A stretch of DNA of 64,000 nucleotides, from the NCBI RefSeq assembly GCF_010015445.1, contig NC_053112.1:2023219-2087218 (forward strand), in the 5' to 3' direction. The translations under genes were made by a program, and so were the position numbers. Below the pieces are notes generated by a model, which did not search any database, was not told where the DNA came from, and was given only the letters and a program-made list of their open reading frames with translations. This document shows positions 48,455-59,214 of this stretch, one piece after another (position 1 is the stretch's first letter; every line of letters starts with the position of its first letter). Source of the DNA: Perca fluviatilis (Eukaryota > Chordata > Actinopteri > Perciformes > Percidae).

Positions 48455-49318
48455 GTAACAAGAGCTCAAACTCTGCAGGTGCCTCTAATTTCTTGTCCTT
48501 CAGCTGAAGAACTTCTTATATCTGTTCAGAGGAGAGAGTAGGCCTGAGTTAGGAAACACACAGAAGTTTAGAATGGAAACACCAAAAATCATTCTCATTT
48601 AGTCCTGTTAGCAGCATGGCTCTAGGGATAGTTATGTCGGTCCACCGCTTTGTTCCAGTCTGAAATATCTCAATAACTACTAAATGTGTTGAGATAATAT
48701 CTTGTTCTGACATTTATTCCCCAGAGGATTCATCCATAGTGATCCCCTGAGTGTTCCTCTGGCATCACCAGCAGGTTTACACTTTTAGCTTTAAGTGAAA
48801 AGATCTTATCATCTATTGGATGGATTTTAATGAAATGTGGTTCAGACATTAATGTTCCCCATGTGATGAACTGTATTAATTCTGACTTCCTGTCTAGCGC
48901 CATCATCAGGTCAACTTAAAAGTATTTTCCCCATAAAACACCTTTTCTTAAAATGATTAGGTATAATCCTTTATAGATAAACCACAGTCACGTTAATAAT
49001 TAGAGTATATGTAGAAATGTAATGTTTACTGGTATGTCATGTTTATGAATGTGTTTAAGTTTAGGTAGCCTGCTTTTCTTTACCTTCTCTCTTGACTTCT
49101 TCTGTACTACTTACTTACTGAAACCAGAGCAGATCAGTGATGTCTGTGTCTCTTATTATTCCTACATTATCTTCCCGTTCCTCTTAGATACCAGTGACTA
49201 GTTAACTGAGATGAGTTTCTCTGTCTCTCTGACAAACTGAGGATCTCTGCAGCATGTCTAACAGCAGTTAGGACTCATGTTTGATAGAAAATCATTCTGA
49301 CTGTGTTTCTTCCTCCAG

Positions 49319-49344
49319 GGTGCAGAGGCATGATCTGATGAAAT
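49319..49344 (+). CDS. B30.2 locus A, 26 bp linker exon a3
   Basis: The acceptor is TTCCTCCAG and the donor GTAAGT. It reads (R)VQRHDLMK(Y), the short linker immediately before PRY/SPRY. The - locus has the same 26 bp exon (60726-60751). Confidence 0.75.
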
Positions 49345-49526
49345 GTAAGTGTGTTAGTTTCTCTTAACGGTGAATGAGTTTTTAAAGATATAAATTATGT
49401 TTTATTTTATAATATTTAAACATTGTTATTCAATGCTTTATAAACCAGATATTAATTATGAACTAAAGTTTAACTAATTATGTTATTATTGACTGCTGCT
49501 GTGTTGTGTCTCGTTCTCTCCATCAG

Positions 49527-50095
49527 ATTCTTGTGAACTCACACTGGACATAAACACAATGAACATAGAACTCAAACTGTCTGACAACAACAGGACGGTG
49601 ACATGGGTGAATGAGGATCAGCCGTATCCTGATCACACAGAGAGGTTTGACCGCTGGTGTCCTCAGCTGCTGTGTAGAGATGGTCTGACTGGTCGCTGTT
49701 ACTGGGAGGTTGAGATGAGAGGAGATGTTCGTGTGTCAGTGAGTTACAGAGGAATCGACAGGAGTGGAGACAGTGATGACTGTTGGTTTGGATGTAATGA
49801 TTTGTCCTGGAGTCTGTTCTGCTCTGATGATGGTCGTTACTCTGTCTGGCACAATCACAGAATAACTGACCTCCCTTTTTCCTCCTCTGTCTCTGGTAGA
49901 GTAGGAGTGTATGTGGACTGTCCTGCTGGCTCTCTGTCCTTCTACACAGTCTCCTCTGACTCACTGACCCACCTCTACACCTTCAACACCACATTCACTC
50001 AACCTCTTTACCCTGGGTTTGGGTTCTGGTCAGATGGTTGCTCAATGTCTCTTTGTTCTCTGAAAGAGGAAACAACTTCCTGTCCTGTGGTTTAA
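49527..50095 (+). CDS. B30.2 locus A, PRY/SPRY (B30.2) exon a4
   Basis: The acceptor is TCTCCATCAG; the stop TAA is at 50093-50095. The PRY part is SCELTLDINTMNIELKLSDN with VTWVNEDQPYPDHTERFD. The SPRY part carries CRDGLTGRCYWEVE, VSVSYRGI, CWFGCNDLSWSLFC, RVGVYVDCPAGSLSFYTVSS and LYPGFGFW, and ends SCPVV. B30.2 domains bind proteins or pathogen ligands at the C terminus of fish TRIM and NLR proteins. Here the partner domain is not visible on this strand. Phase is 2+567. Confidence 0.9.
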
Positions 50096-50368
50096 ATGTT
50101 GGTGGAGGACGAGGCTTCACTTTGGTTCACATTAGTCTCACTGATTGTGTCTTTAATGTTCTTCTTTAGTAATGATGAAATTATCTCCTCAGGGATGAAA
50201 ACTAGTTGTGTATAAACTGTGTTGACTTTGATTTTCACTTTAATCATGTTTTATTGCAGCAGCTTCAGCTGTTAGTGATTTATTTCCATAAAGGTTTAAA
50301 GATAAAAAGACTCAGTGAGTTCAACATGTTTTAACATATGTAAATCTTTTTCAGTTTGAAAATCAAAG

Positions 50369-50374
50369 AATAAA
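50369..50374 (+). terminator. Polyadenylation signal AATAAA of locus A
   Basis: AATCAAAGAATAAAGATG lies 274 bp after the stop codon. The same context occurs in mirror position in the - locus (59041-59046), supporting a shared 3' end. Confidence 0.65.
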
Positions 50375-51116
50375 GATGTTTCCTTCACAATTAAGGTTAA
50401 TTAGAACATGTTTTATTCTTCTTCTGCATATAATCCAATTAATCTTATTTACATAAACAGAATATGTGTTTTGTATAAAAACGTCTGTATTAACCCTCTC
50501 ATGAATTCAACAGAGGAAGGCTTTTCCCACGGAGGGAGGGGGGGGGGGTGATCTGCGGGGTCTACTGTATCCTGCCATACAACTGAATGAGATAAGCTGA
50601 CTGTGGTATCATATATCCCTAACTACAGTTCCATTTATAACAAATGGTGGTAATCCTTGTCTTTCCTAACCACAGACTGTTATTGTTGATAGCTAAAAGT
50701 AGCTACATTAGCATAGTCATAATTACTGACGTTACCTGATGAATCCAGTCTTTAAGCCCCTGCTCTCTTTGTCCTGATAACTGTATATAAAATAGTTTTA
50801 TATTTTAGTGAACTCACAAACAGAAGAATCTCTTGTTCAGTGATGTCTGTGTCTCTTATTATTAATGAGTGATTAATGATGAATGAATGATTAATTTAAT
50901 GAGTTGATGACTTTAATGTGTTGACTTTAATGAGTTGATGACTAATGTGCGGCTGGTAAAGCTGGAGCTTTACTTTCTGCTGACTTTATATACTGCTGGG
51001 TAGTTTCAGCTTTACTTTATAGTGACCTGTTTATACAAAATAAAGTGGAAATGCAACCCCTGAGTTCTACATCCTGAAATCTGCATCTCTGTGATTGTCT
51101 TGTAACTGCATTAAAG
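50375..51116. other. 3' flank of locus A, part of the inverted duplication
   Basis: No gene is present. GTAAAGCTGGAGCTTTACTT at about 50958 and the GAGTTGATGACTTTAATG repeats before it occur inverted at about 57550-57600. The inverted homology between the two B30.2 loci thus extends well past the coding exons. Confidence 0.6.
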
Positions 51117-51468
51117 CTGTAGTTTGTAGTTTCTGTCGCCCCCATGAGGAATTCTAAGTAATGACAACAAAACTGTCAGCGTGCCCAAATGAGAACAGGT
51201 TCTCATTTGCAGTGGCGACCTGGCCAAGAAAAGCCTAAGCATGCAGGACAACATACAGTTTCACATTCAATACAATACAGGAATACAGAATACAAAAGGC
51301 TACACAAAGTGCAGATTAAGTAGGTATTACAAAGCTGGTGCAAAGTGAGGTGTAAGTAAGACAAAGGATATGCGAAAGTGATATAGTAATAACACAATAT
51401 ACTGTACATGAATAGGCAGTCTATAACACTGCTGAGATGTAGTGAAGAGCCAAACAAAGCAAAACAAT

Positions 51469-51513
51469 AATCTACCAAACACAAAACATTTTTTGTGTTT
51501 GGTAGATTATTTC
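51469..51513. repeat. Perfect-stem hairpin
   Basis: AATAATCTACCAAACACAAA and its inverse TTTGTGTTTGGTAGATTATT are separated by about five bases. It lies about 60 bp before the Tc1-like inverted repeat. Confidence 0.85.
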
Positions 51514-51574
51514 TCTGTGGTAACAATGCTTTTTGGCAATAAATCTTATACTGTTGGAACGCCTGTTTAGTTCC

Positions 51575-52441
51575 CTTTCAAATGCTGCCCCATTTGTAAG
51601 GATCATGCATTTGTGGGATGAGCAGCAGTGCTGAGTATGGGGGTTGCGCCCATGAAAAATTTGCCAAATCTTGTCTGCCATTGACTCATTTGGTGTTTGT
51701 TGGATTAGATGATTGAAATTTCAAGAAACAAGACGTTTTTCCAGTGAGGGAGATGCCGCCCCACACCATCACACTGCCTCCACCAAAAGGTGTTACTCTA
51801 TCGGTGCAGTAATCAGCATAGCTGATTCACTCACTGGAAAAACGTGGCTTGTCATCGGTGGAGGCAATCTCAATGCAGAGAGATATAGAGATGAGATTCT
51901 GCAACCAGTGGCAATCCCATATCACCACACTCTGGGACCGAACTCTATCCTCCAAGATGACAATGCTCGCCCCCACAGGGTGGGGTTTATCAGAGACTAC
52001 CTCCAGAATGTGGGAGTGGAGAGGATGGATGGCCTGCCAGCAGTCCTGACCTCAACCCCACTGAACACTTGTGGGATCAGCTTGGACGTGCTGTTCGTGC
52101 CAGAGTGACCAACACAACCACGTTGGCTGACGTGCGACAAATGCTGGTTGAAGAATGGGATGCCATCCCACAGCAGTGTGTGACCAGGCCAGATGGTTCT
52201 TCCACACGCTACTGAGGCTCCTGTTTGTGAAATGAATAAATCGGTAAATTGCCAATATGTCTTGTTTCTTCAAACTTCAATCATCCAATCCACCAAACAC
52301 CAAACAAGTCAATAGCAGAATAAACTGTTTGCCATTGGCAGAGAAGATTTGGCAAATTTGTCATGGGCGCAACCCACATACTCAGCGCTGCTGCTCATCC
52401 CACAAATAGATGTTCCTTACAAATGGGGCAGCATTTGAAAG
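51575..52441 (+). mobile_element. Tc1-like element remnant with about 180 bp inverted repeats
   Basis: The left arm (CTTTCAAATGCTGCCCCATT onward) and right arm (ending AATGGGGCAGCATTTGAAAG) are inverted repeats of roughly 180 bp. Between them is a broken transposase. The expected CAGT/TA ends are not clean on the left. Confidence 0.75.
51713..52215 (+). pseudogene. Tc1-like transposase remnant, frameshifted
   Basis: The frame reads LNAERYRDEILQPVAIPYHH and LQDDNARPHRVGFIRDYLQN, including the second catalytic Asp region of the DDE domain. It then shifts frame near 52035, after ERMDG, and the LNPTEH...VEEWDAIPQQ part continues in another frame to about 52190. The N-terminal half is missing or scrambled, so it is inactive. 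Confidence 0.85.
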
Positions 52442-53119
52442 CAGTGGTGGGTGTTAGGAGGGGCGCTAGTTACAAAACGTATGGCACTGTGGTAAATAAC
52501 ATAGTTTATTCAGGAGAGAGTTTGAGGCAGTTCTGTATATGACATCACTGAAATCAAGAATTGGTAAGATTGTCATTTTCACCAAGGTGAGTTTGGCAGT
52601 GTGAGTGAAAGAGCCCTGTTGCGGAATAGGAAACTGATCCTGGACTTAACTTTAGATTGAAGGTAAGTTATGTGTTGCTGGAAGAAGAGAGAACTGTCTA
52701 ACCAGACACCTAAGTATTTTTACACCGCCACACGTTTTCTAGTTCCAACCCATCGAGCGTGGTAATGCTAATCGTGTGGGCAGCAAACTTGGTTTTGCCG
52801 GAGTTTAGCAGTAGTTTGGGGTATGGCAGTAGTTGGAGGTTTCAGAAGCAGTGCTGAATGGCGTTGAAACTCTCCCGGAGGTTTGATAGCACAGTAGCCA
52901 AAGAGGGGCCGGATGTGTACAGTAAAAAAAAAAAAGAAACATTCCCAATCTGAGCTGTCACTAGGCTCGCGATAACCTGCAGTAGCCTACTACAGGTACT
53001 GTAGGTGCCAGTTGTCGCGAGGTTAGTGTGTGAGGTCAGATGATGAGTGACAACGCGGGGAAAAAAAAGAAGAAAAAAAAACAGAGACGGATGATGGATG
53101 CTACGACAGAGACGGTGCA

Positions 53120-53356
53120 CTGCCAAAACTTCTGAAGGCTTTACTATGCATTCCCCATAGCAATGCAAGTTCAGAAAGGGTGTTTAGCATGGTACGAAAG
53201 ATTGTTCCAGAGAATAGGATGACGTTAGACAACAGAACTGTTTGTGCTCTACTCTCATGTAAAATTAACCACTCTGGCCCAGCCCAAAAATACACTCCTT
53301 CCAAAACAGTCTTAAAGAATGCAACACATTTGTACAATAACTCACTAAAAGAGTAA
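53120..53356 (+). pseudogene. hAT transposase C-terminal fragment
   Basis: A 78-codon open stretch with no start codon reads LPKLLKALLCIPHSNASSER, VFSMVRKIVPENRMTLDNRT and VCALLSCKIN before a stop at 53354. The SNASSERVFS motif is typical of the hAT C-terminal dimerisation region. The rest of the transposase is not present nearby, and 52921-53100 is low-complexity A/G-rich. Confidence 0.8.
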
Positions 53357-53654
53357 AGAAAAGTTATGTGAAATGAAAAGAAAAACTGTAAAAGAAAAGC
53401 AATATGAAATGAAAAGAATGTGTGGAATGAAAATAAAATGTAAAGACAAGCAATGTTATAAATTGTAAATGTTTTCAGCATTCTGCATCAAGTGGTGATA
53501 GCTTTCTTGTACACCTGTCTTAAAATGTAAGGGATACTGGAGCTTGGTTGGGGTGGTGGGACTGCTCGCGGTGGGCGCCGGAAAATTTCTCTTATTTTCA
53601 AATCCAAAACTTGACAGGTATGAGCAGGTTTCATATTTCAGACACTGCAAAGTT

Positions 53655-54790
53655 ATACATTGTTAATCGGGCTATTTCGTTATTAAATTCACTTCTGAGA
53701 CTTTTTTTTGCGAGAAATCAACTATATAAAGCTCAAATATGGGCCGTTTTACGAAAATTGATGGCCAATTGCAAATTTGGTAAGACTGTGTGTCGGAGTT
53801 CAGCGGCCGGTGCTACCTGTGTTGCTGCCTCGCCGCCCGGCCTGCCTTCCTTCACAAACCCCGGCCTGCTATGAGGTACTTGGAGCTCCGTCACGGCAGC
53901 CCACAGCACTCCATACCCGCACAAAGTCACAGTTTTTTTGCGCTAATGGACAAGCAAACGCTGCTGTCCTGACAGAGCTCCAGGGCCTGGAACCTTATAT
54001 ACTGTCTATGCCTGCAACTCCCCTCTTCCTGCTAGCTAAATGGCCCGTGTATGTGAGTGAGAGCGCGGTCAGCGAGCTTGTTACGCCAGCAATCTCTTAC
54101 CACAGTTCCAGTTTCCATGTGTTGAGTTATTTAAACAAACAATTGGGGAAATAAACGCCGCTTGTACGCGAGTCCCATTGATAAAGCCTGCGGCTGGATG
54201 TAACCTGTGATTTGTAGCTACAAATCACTGAAAGTTAGCTTCATTTTCAGCGTAATTCGAGTATATTTACAGATTGAATTTCGTCACACCACGTATACAA
54301 CATCTAGCTAAATATCTTATAAAGCTAACAACGGTGTCTGATTTCAAGTTAATTAATTTTTGTGAATTCCAGAGGAATTCTAAGAGGAGGCTAGTTAGCT
54401 CTCATTGATAGAGCTCCATCCCGCAGCAGGCTCTATCAATGAGACTCATGGACAAGAGGCGTTTATTTCCCCAATCGTTTGTTTAAATAACTCAACACAT
54501 TATAATTACACACATTAAAAGATTAACTGGAACCTGTGGTAACAGATTGCTGGCGTAACAAGCTCGCTGACCGCGCTCTCACTCACATACACCGGGCATT
54601 TAGCTAGCAGGAAGAGGGGCGTTGCACGCCCTGGAGCTCTGTCAGGGCAGGGGCATTTGGTGCAACTCCGACACACAGTCGGACAAAATTTGCAATTATC
54701 CATTTTCGTAAAGCGGCCCATATTTGAGCTTTACATTGTTGATTTCTCGCATAAAAAGTTTCAGAAGTGAATTTTGTAATGGAATAGCAG
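53655..54790. repeat. Large inverted repeat (foldback), arms about 400-480 bp
   Basis: The left arm 53.66-54.18 kb (TCAAATATGGGCCGTTTTACG, AGAGCGCGGTCAGCGAGCTT, GTTATTTAAACAAACAATTGG) reappears reverse-complemented at 54.39-54.79 kb. The left arm carries an extra segment of about 130-150 bp (53.80-53.95 kb). The spacer is about 220 bp. The edges show no target duplication that I could identify. The frames inside have no known family. Confidence 0.85.
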
Positions 54791-55136
54791 AGATCTGCGT
54801 GACCTAGCTAGATTCAGAAGACTACCTGATCTCAGGTCAGTTGTGTAGTCTATGTAAATGTTGGGGCGTGACCGTTCTCTTAATACACCCATGGGCTGAC
54901 AAAGGTTCCGGTTTTTGGGAGGTTGACGTCAACTTCCAGCTTTGTTGAGATTCGCCCGTTTTCAGCAGCAGTTTCAAAATATGAGATTTTCATAGTAAAG
55001 GGGTGTCAATGGGATTTAGAGCTTCTATGTATGTCCTATTTACCCACCGAACTGTCGTTATTCAACTATGACAGTTTTGCATTCTATCACCCCTTTAATT
55101 CAATTCAATTCAATTTTATTTGAATTTAAAAATATC

Positions 55137-57095
55137 GTGCGTAGTTTCTGTCGCCCACATGAGAAATTCTAAGTAATGACAACAAAACTGTCAGCGTGCC
55201 CACGTGATACTTTATTTTTTATTTTTTTTATTTAACCTTTATTTAACCAGGTAGGCCGTTGAGAACAGGTTCTCATTTGCAGTGGCGACCTGGCCAAGAA
55301 AAGCCTAAGCGTGCAAGACAACATACAGTTTCACATTCAATACAATACAGGAATACAGAATACAAAAGGCTACACAAAGTGCAGATTAAGAATGTTTTAC
55401 AATGCTGGTGCAAAGTGAGGTGTAAGTAAGACTAAGGTTTTGTGAAGGTGATATGATAATAACACAATACATGAATAGGCAGTCTATAAAGGTGTCTACA
55501 CACCGACGGCCGACCCTCGGCAGAAAAGCCAGTCGAGATGATCAGTCTCCCCGTGTTGGTCCAAAAAGTGCCACAGAACACACCAAAAAGACAAGACGAG
55601 ACGAGACGTAATACATCTCTATAACAGCAGGCGGCGCTAATCTGTATTGTAGCCCAAGAAATGAAAACCGGCAGTTGATTGGATGAACGCGTCACATGGG
55701 TTTGTTTTCTCCGGAAATTCAAAGCCAGACTGTGTTGAAGCTCTCCTGGAGGTTTGATAGCACAGTAGCCAAAGAGGGGCCAGATGTGTACAGTATTGTT
55801 TTGTCTGCATATAGGTGGATTTGAGAATTCCCAGCAGCAAGAGCCACATCATTGATGTATAGGGAGAAAAGAGTCAGCCCGAGAATTGAATCTTTTGGCA
55901 CCCCCGTAGAGACATCCATAGGTTCAGACAGCAGGCCCTCAGATTTAACGTGCTGGATCCTATAAGAAAAATAGGTATTGAACCACGCAAGGCAGTTATG
56001 AGAGAAACCAAGGTAGTTGAGTCTGTCGATGAGAATACAATGGTTAACAGAGTCAAAGGCCTTGGACAGATGAATGTAGACGGCTGCACAGTAATGCTTT
56101 TTGTCAATGCCGATGGTGATGCCATTTATGACCTTTAGGGGTACGGTTCACAAATCCCATGGTTCGATTTGTATAACGGTTTTAGGGTCACGGTTTTTGG
56201 TTCTGTACGGTTCTTATTTTTTCTTTTAATCTTTAACACTCCAGAATATACTTCAGCATATGATATATAGCTAAAATTAGCATATTGAATGCATGTTGCA
56301 CAAAACATGCACACAGTGGCAGTTCTATATATTGTTTTATTTCATCATAGGTACCATGAAATCCAAAATGTTCCCACACACCAGACTATAAACAACGCTG
56401 GCGCATCCTCCAACTCCGGGCAGCCTCTCTCCCCTTCACATTTCTGCACGTGACGTGACCTGCAGCAGCAGCAGCACCCCACTCCACTTGAGGAGCGGTC
56501 GGCTCGGTGTCTCTCAAAATCTGACAAAAATCTGTTGATCTGAAATGAAGACAGATTCAGCAACTGCATGGCCTATTTCTCGCTTAAAATGTTTTCAGAA
56601 ACACGTTTCAGTGAACTATTTTAGTACAATATGAGATCGTATTCTGAATGAGCCGCCATGACAGTCTGTTTTGAAATTAGACCCATGTGACACGATCGTC
56701 CAATCAGCTGCCATGGATTGCGTTTGTCACGCCCATCCCGCTCGTCATTTCCAGTAAGTGTTTTAACATAGGTGTCGAAAGTGGGCACTACGGCAGTAAG
56801 AGGTTAGTGCACATTAACAGTGGACTGACGAACCCTGCGGCACACACATGCTCCGAACCGAGACTAGCGGTTCAGGTGTTTTTTCATGAACCGTACCCCC
56901 CCTAATGACCTTAAGGATAGTGCTGTGGTACAGCCATGACCGGCATGGAAGCCAGATTGTGTAGCGGAAAGGATACGGTGGGATTCAAGGTGGTTGGTAA
57001 TCTGTTTATTGACCAAGCTTTCGAGGACTTCTGAAAGACAGGGTAAGATAGATATGGGTCTATAGCAGCCGACAGTGGCTAAATTATGTCCCATT
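55137..57095 (-). mobile_element. LINE copy 2 (reverse) with two inserted DNA elements
   Basis: The tail (GCGACCTGGCCAAGAAAAGC) lies at 55250-55485. The minus strand then reads reverse transcriptase segments: LATVLSNLQESFNTVW, PKDSILGLTLFSLYINDV (55735-55910), AFDSVNH-like blocks to 56127, and after the insert YRPISILPCLSEVLESLVNK with ATQSGFHAGHGCTTA (to about 57060). It is inserted at about 55486-55735 by a relative of the 2105-2608 element and at 56136-56904 by a hAT element. The frames are broken, so it is a pseudogene copy. Confidence 0.8.
56136..56904. mobile_element. hAT-type element with perfect 8 bp target duplication inside LINE copy 2
   Basis: It opens TAGGGGTACGGTTCACAAATC and closes CATGAACCGTACCCCCCCTA. 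Both flanks are ATGACCTT (56128-56135 and 56905-56912), and removing it rejoins the LINE sequence. It is 769 bp. The interior at 56.53-56.70 kb matches 2.23-2.40 kb. No transposase is present. Confidence 0.88.
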
Positions 57096-57359
57096 TTTTA
57101 GAAACAAAAAAGTTCAGAACAGATGGCTCCGCTCTTGAGCATACGTTGTTCTGGTGTATCCCCGGTCTTCATCCTCTAACTCTCTTCTCTGTTCTTGAAT
57201 GTGCCTTAGCGACCAGAGCCTCTCCCAGCTCAACAGACTCTTATGCTACCTGGCTAGCTAGCAGCTATAATGTTACCCAACGTGCAAATTGTTGTGTGCT
57301 ATGGTGTTTTATCCTGTTAAAGAGAGTTAGTTGTGGGTTATTAATTGTTGTGTTATAAG

Positions 57360-57940
57360 TTACTACCATGAGTGAGAACGGTACGCAGTTAACAGGGGTC
57401 CTGGTGATGCGACAAAAAAAAAAAAAAAACGGATCGGCCCGTGGATCTGTTAAATTTTTCGATCCCCGATTCACCTATTTTGTCAATGTCGGGCCGATAT
57501 CCAATCTTAATATCGGATTGGTGCATCCCTAATATAAAGGCAGTATAAAGTAAAGCTCCAGCTTTACCAGCTGCAACATTAAAGTCATCAACTCATTAAA
57601 GTCATCAATCATTAGAACACAATAATCTCAGATATTATTCTGCAGAGTGAAGACTTTAAATTAATTTTGATGCTGATGCTTTTGTTCTTTTATGTAGGCT
57701 TAGAAAGATTTTGAGTGCAAGACTTTTACTTGCGTCTGAGTCGATCAGAGGACTAATTGTTTGTTTTGGTCTAAGATATATTTAGTTGCTTTAGTTAATT
57801 TTGATTTAGTTGATAGTCATTTTTTTATGCTGAGTGATTTAATTTTTGGAAAAACTCAGTTTTACAGATCTGTCCATTAAATCAACTCATTCATTAGTCG
57901 ACAAAATCATACGAATGTCAGCCGGCTAAGAATTTCGGGT
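57360..57940. other. Repeat remnants, no gene
   Basis: 57410-57535 looks like an end of a hAT-type element (ATCGGATTGGTGCATCCCTAA). 57540-57610 is the inverted match to the flank of locus A. 57720-57930 resembles the GTCGACTAAT MITE family. Nothing coding was recognised. Confidence 0.45.
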
Positions 57941-57941
57941 A

Positions 57942-58226
57942 ACACTTTACTTGAAGGTATCGACATGACAAATACATCTTCATATGTCATCCTGGTTATT
58001 GTCAAGTTGTCATTACAAAGACAACTTCTGGTAATGTCACTTTGATTAATGTCAAGTTGTCATAATCAAGACAACCCAAACAATGTCAACATGTCATGAC
58101 AAAAACCGAATGACACTTAATGACAGAAGTCATAAACGTTTGTGACTTGTTTATAACATTTATGACATGTTCATGACAGTGTCATGTCAGGATTATGTCA
58201 ATACCTTCAAGTAAAGTGTTACATAA
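57942..58226. mobile_element. Foldback MITE (GTAACACTTTACTTGAAGGTAT)
   Basis: GTAACACTTTACTTGAAGGTAT at the left and ATACCTTCAAGTAAAGTGTTAC at the right (here interrupted by GTCA) are inverted. The interior is a series of ATGACA/TGTCAT motifs in both orientations. A related piece is at about 63017-63200. Confidence 0.8.
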
Positions 58227-58518
58227 TTTAGTTAATCAAGGACGGATCTATTTACTTAAGTAAACGTAACAGAGTATTTATTCACTGTGGTATTACTAGT
58301 TATACTTCTTCCCCCTCTTTTGTAATGACAACAATACATCATAAGAGAGTTGTAAAGTGTATTTCATACAGAAGCTCAGAACAACCGTCTTTGCAATCAT
58401 TCTTTTAACGGGATAATTAATTTGTTATCACAGTGGAGTTAGCAGAAAGGTACATATGAGACTACAAACGTTTTTACGAGTATACTGACTTACTGCATCT
58501 GTATGTAATTTACTAGCT

Positions 58519-58690
58519 GCACAGCAGCAGAGAGGAAAGCGCTCCAGAGGGTCATCACCACCGCCCTGAACATCATTGACTGCCCTCTCCTCTCCTTAGA
58601 TGATCTTTATAGCTCTCGCATACTCAAAGATCCATCTGACCCTGGACACTCTCTGTTTGAACTGCTCCAGTCGGGACCCTCAGACGTTTA
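58519..58690 (+). pseudogene. LINE ORF2 C-terminal fragment
   Basis: One frame reads ERKALQRVITTALNIIDCPL, LSLDDLYSSRILKDPSDPGH and SLFELLQSGPS before TAG. It continues degenerately with KTNRLKNCFYP-like sequence to 58740. This is the C-terminal end of a widespread fish non-LTR element; only this end remains. Confidence 0.85.
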
Positions 58691-59040
58691 GGACATTAAA
58701 AACACGAACAAACAGACTGAAAAACTGTTTTTATCCAAGAGCCATAATTAAGCTTAACGACACTTGAGTTTTGAGTTTAAGGATGAATCATGCAGTGAAT
58801 GTTTTGATTGTGTGCCTTTGTGATTGTGACAAAGAATTTTTTATGTATCCACATATAGATATTTATTATCCTGCTTTGCACTTTGACTGTTGTTTGGCAC
58901 TGAGAGGACTGCATTACATTTCGACAAAGACTATTCTACTCTATACGGTTTATGGAAATAAGATTAATTTGATTCTTTTCACAAAAAGCATTAAACATGT
59001 TCAAATGGAAAAGAAAATACCACTTAATTGTAAAGGAATC

Positions 59041-59046
59041 TTTATT
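59041..59046 (-). terminator. Polyadenylation signal AATAAA of locus B
   Basis: On the minus strand CAAAGAATAAAGATTCC lies 169 bp after the stop, in the same context as 50369-50374 of locus A. Confidence 0.6.
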
Positions 59047-59214
59047 CTTTGAATTTCAATTGTTTCAATTGTTAACACAAACTCATGTAAACATCAACAT
59101 CTGTTTTTTTATCTTTAAAAACTTTATGGAAATAAATCACTATCAGCTTAAGCTGCTCCAATAATACATGATTAAAGTGATCAAAGTCACTTTTGACATT
59201 AAACAATCAGTGAG

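Larger units (their letters stand above)
51117..52920 (-). mobile_element. LINE copy 1 (reverse), interrupted by a Tc1-like element
   Basis: The 3' tail in reverse (GAGAACAGGTTCTCATTTGC, GCGACCTGGCCAAGAAAAGC) is at 51190-51460. After the Tc1-like insert the reverse body continues to 52920, where the minus strand reads LYTSGPSLATVLSNLRESFN, a reverse transcriptase segment. The tail and even the preceding non-LINE sequence (TTCTAAGTAATGACAACAAA) are repeated at 55137-55485. Confidence 0.75.

Noticed and set aside
53777..54154. 125-codon + frame in the inverted repeat
   Set aside because: It lies within the large inverted repeat, and the matching arm does not keep the frame. No family was recognised.
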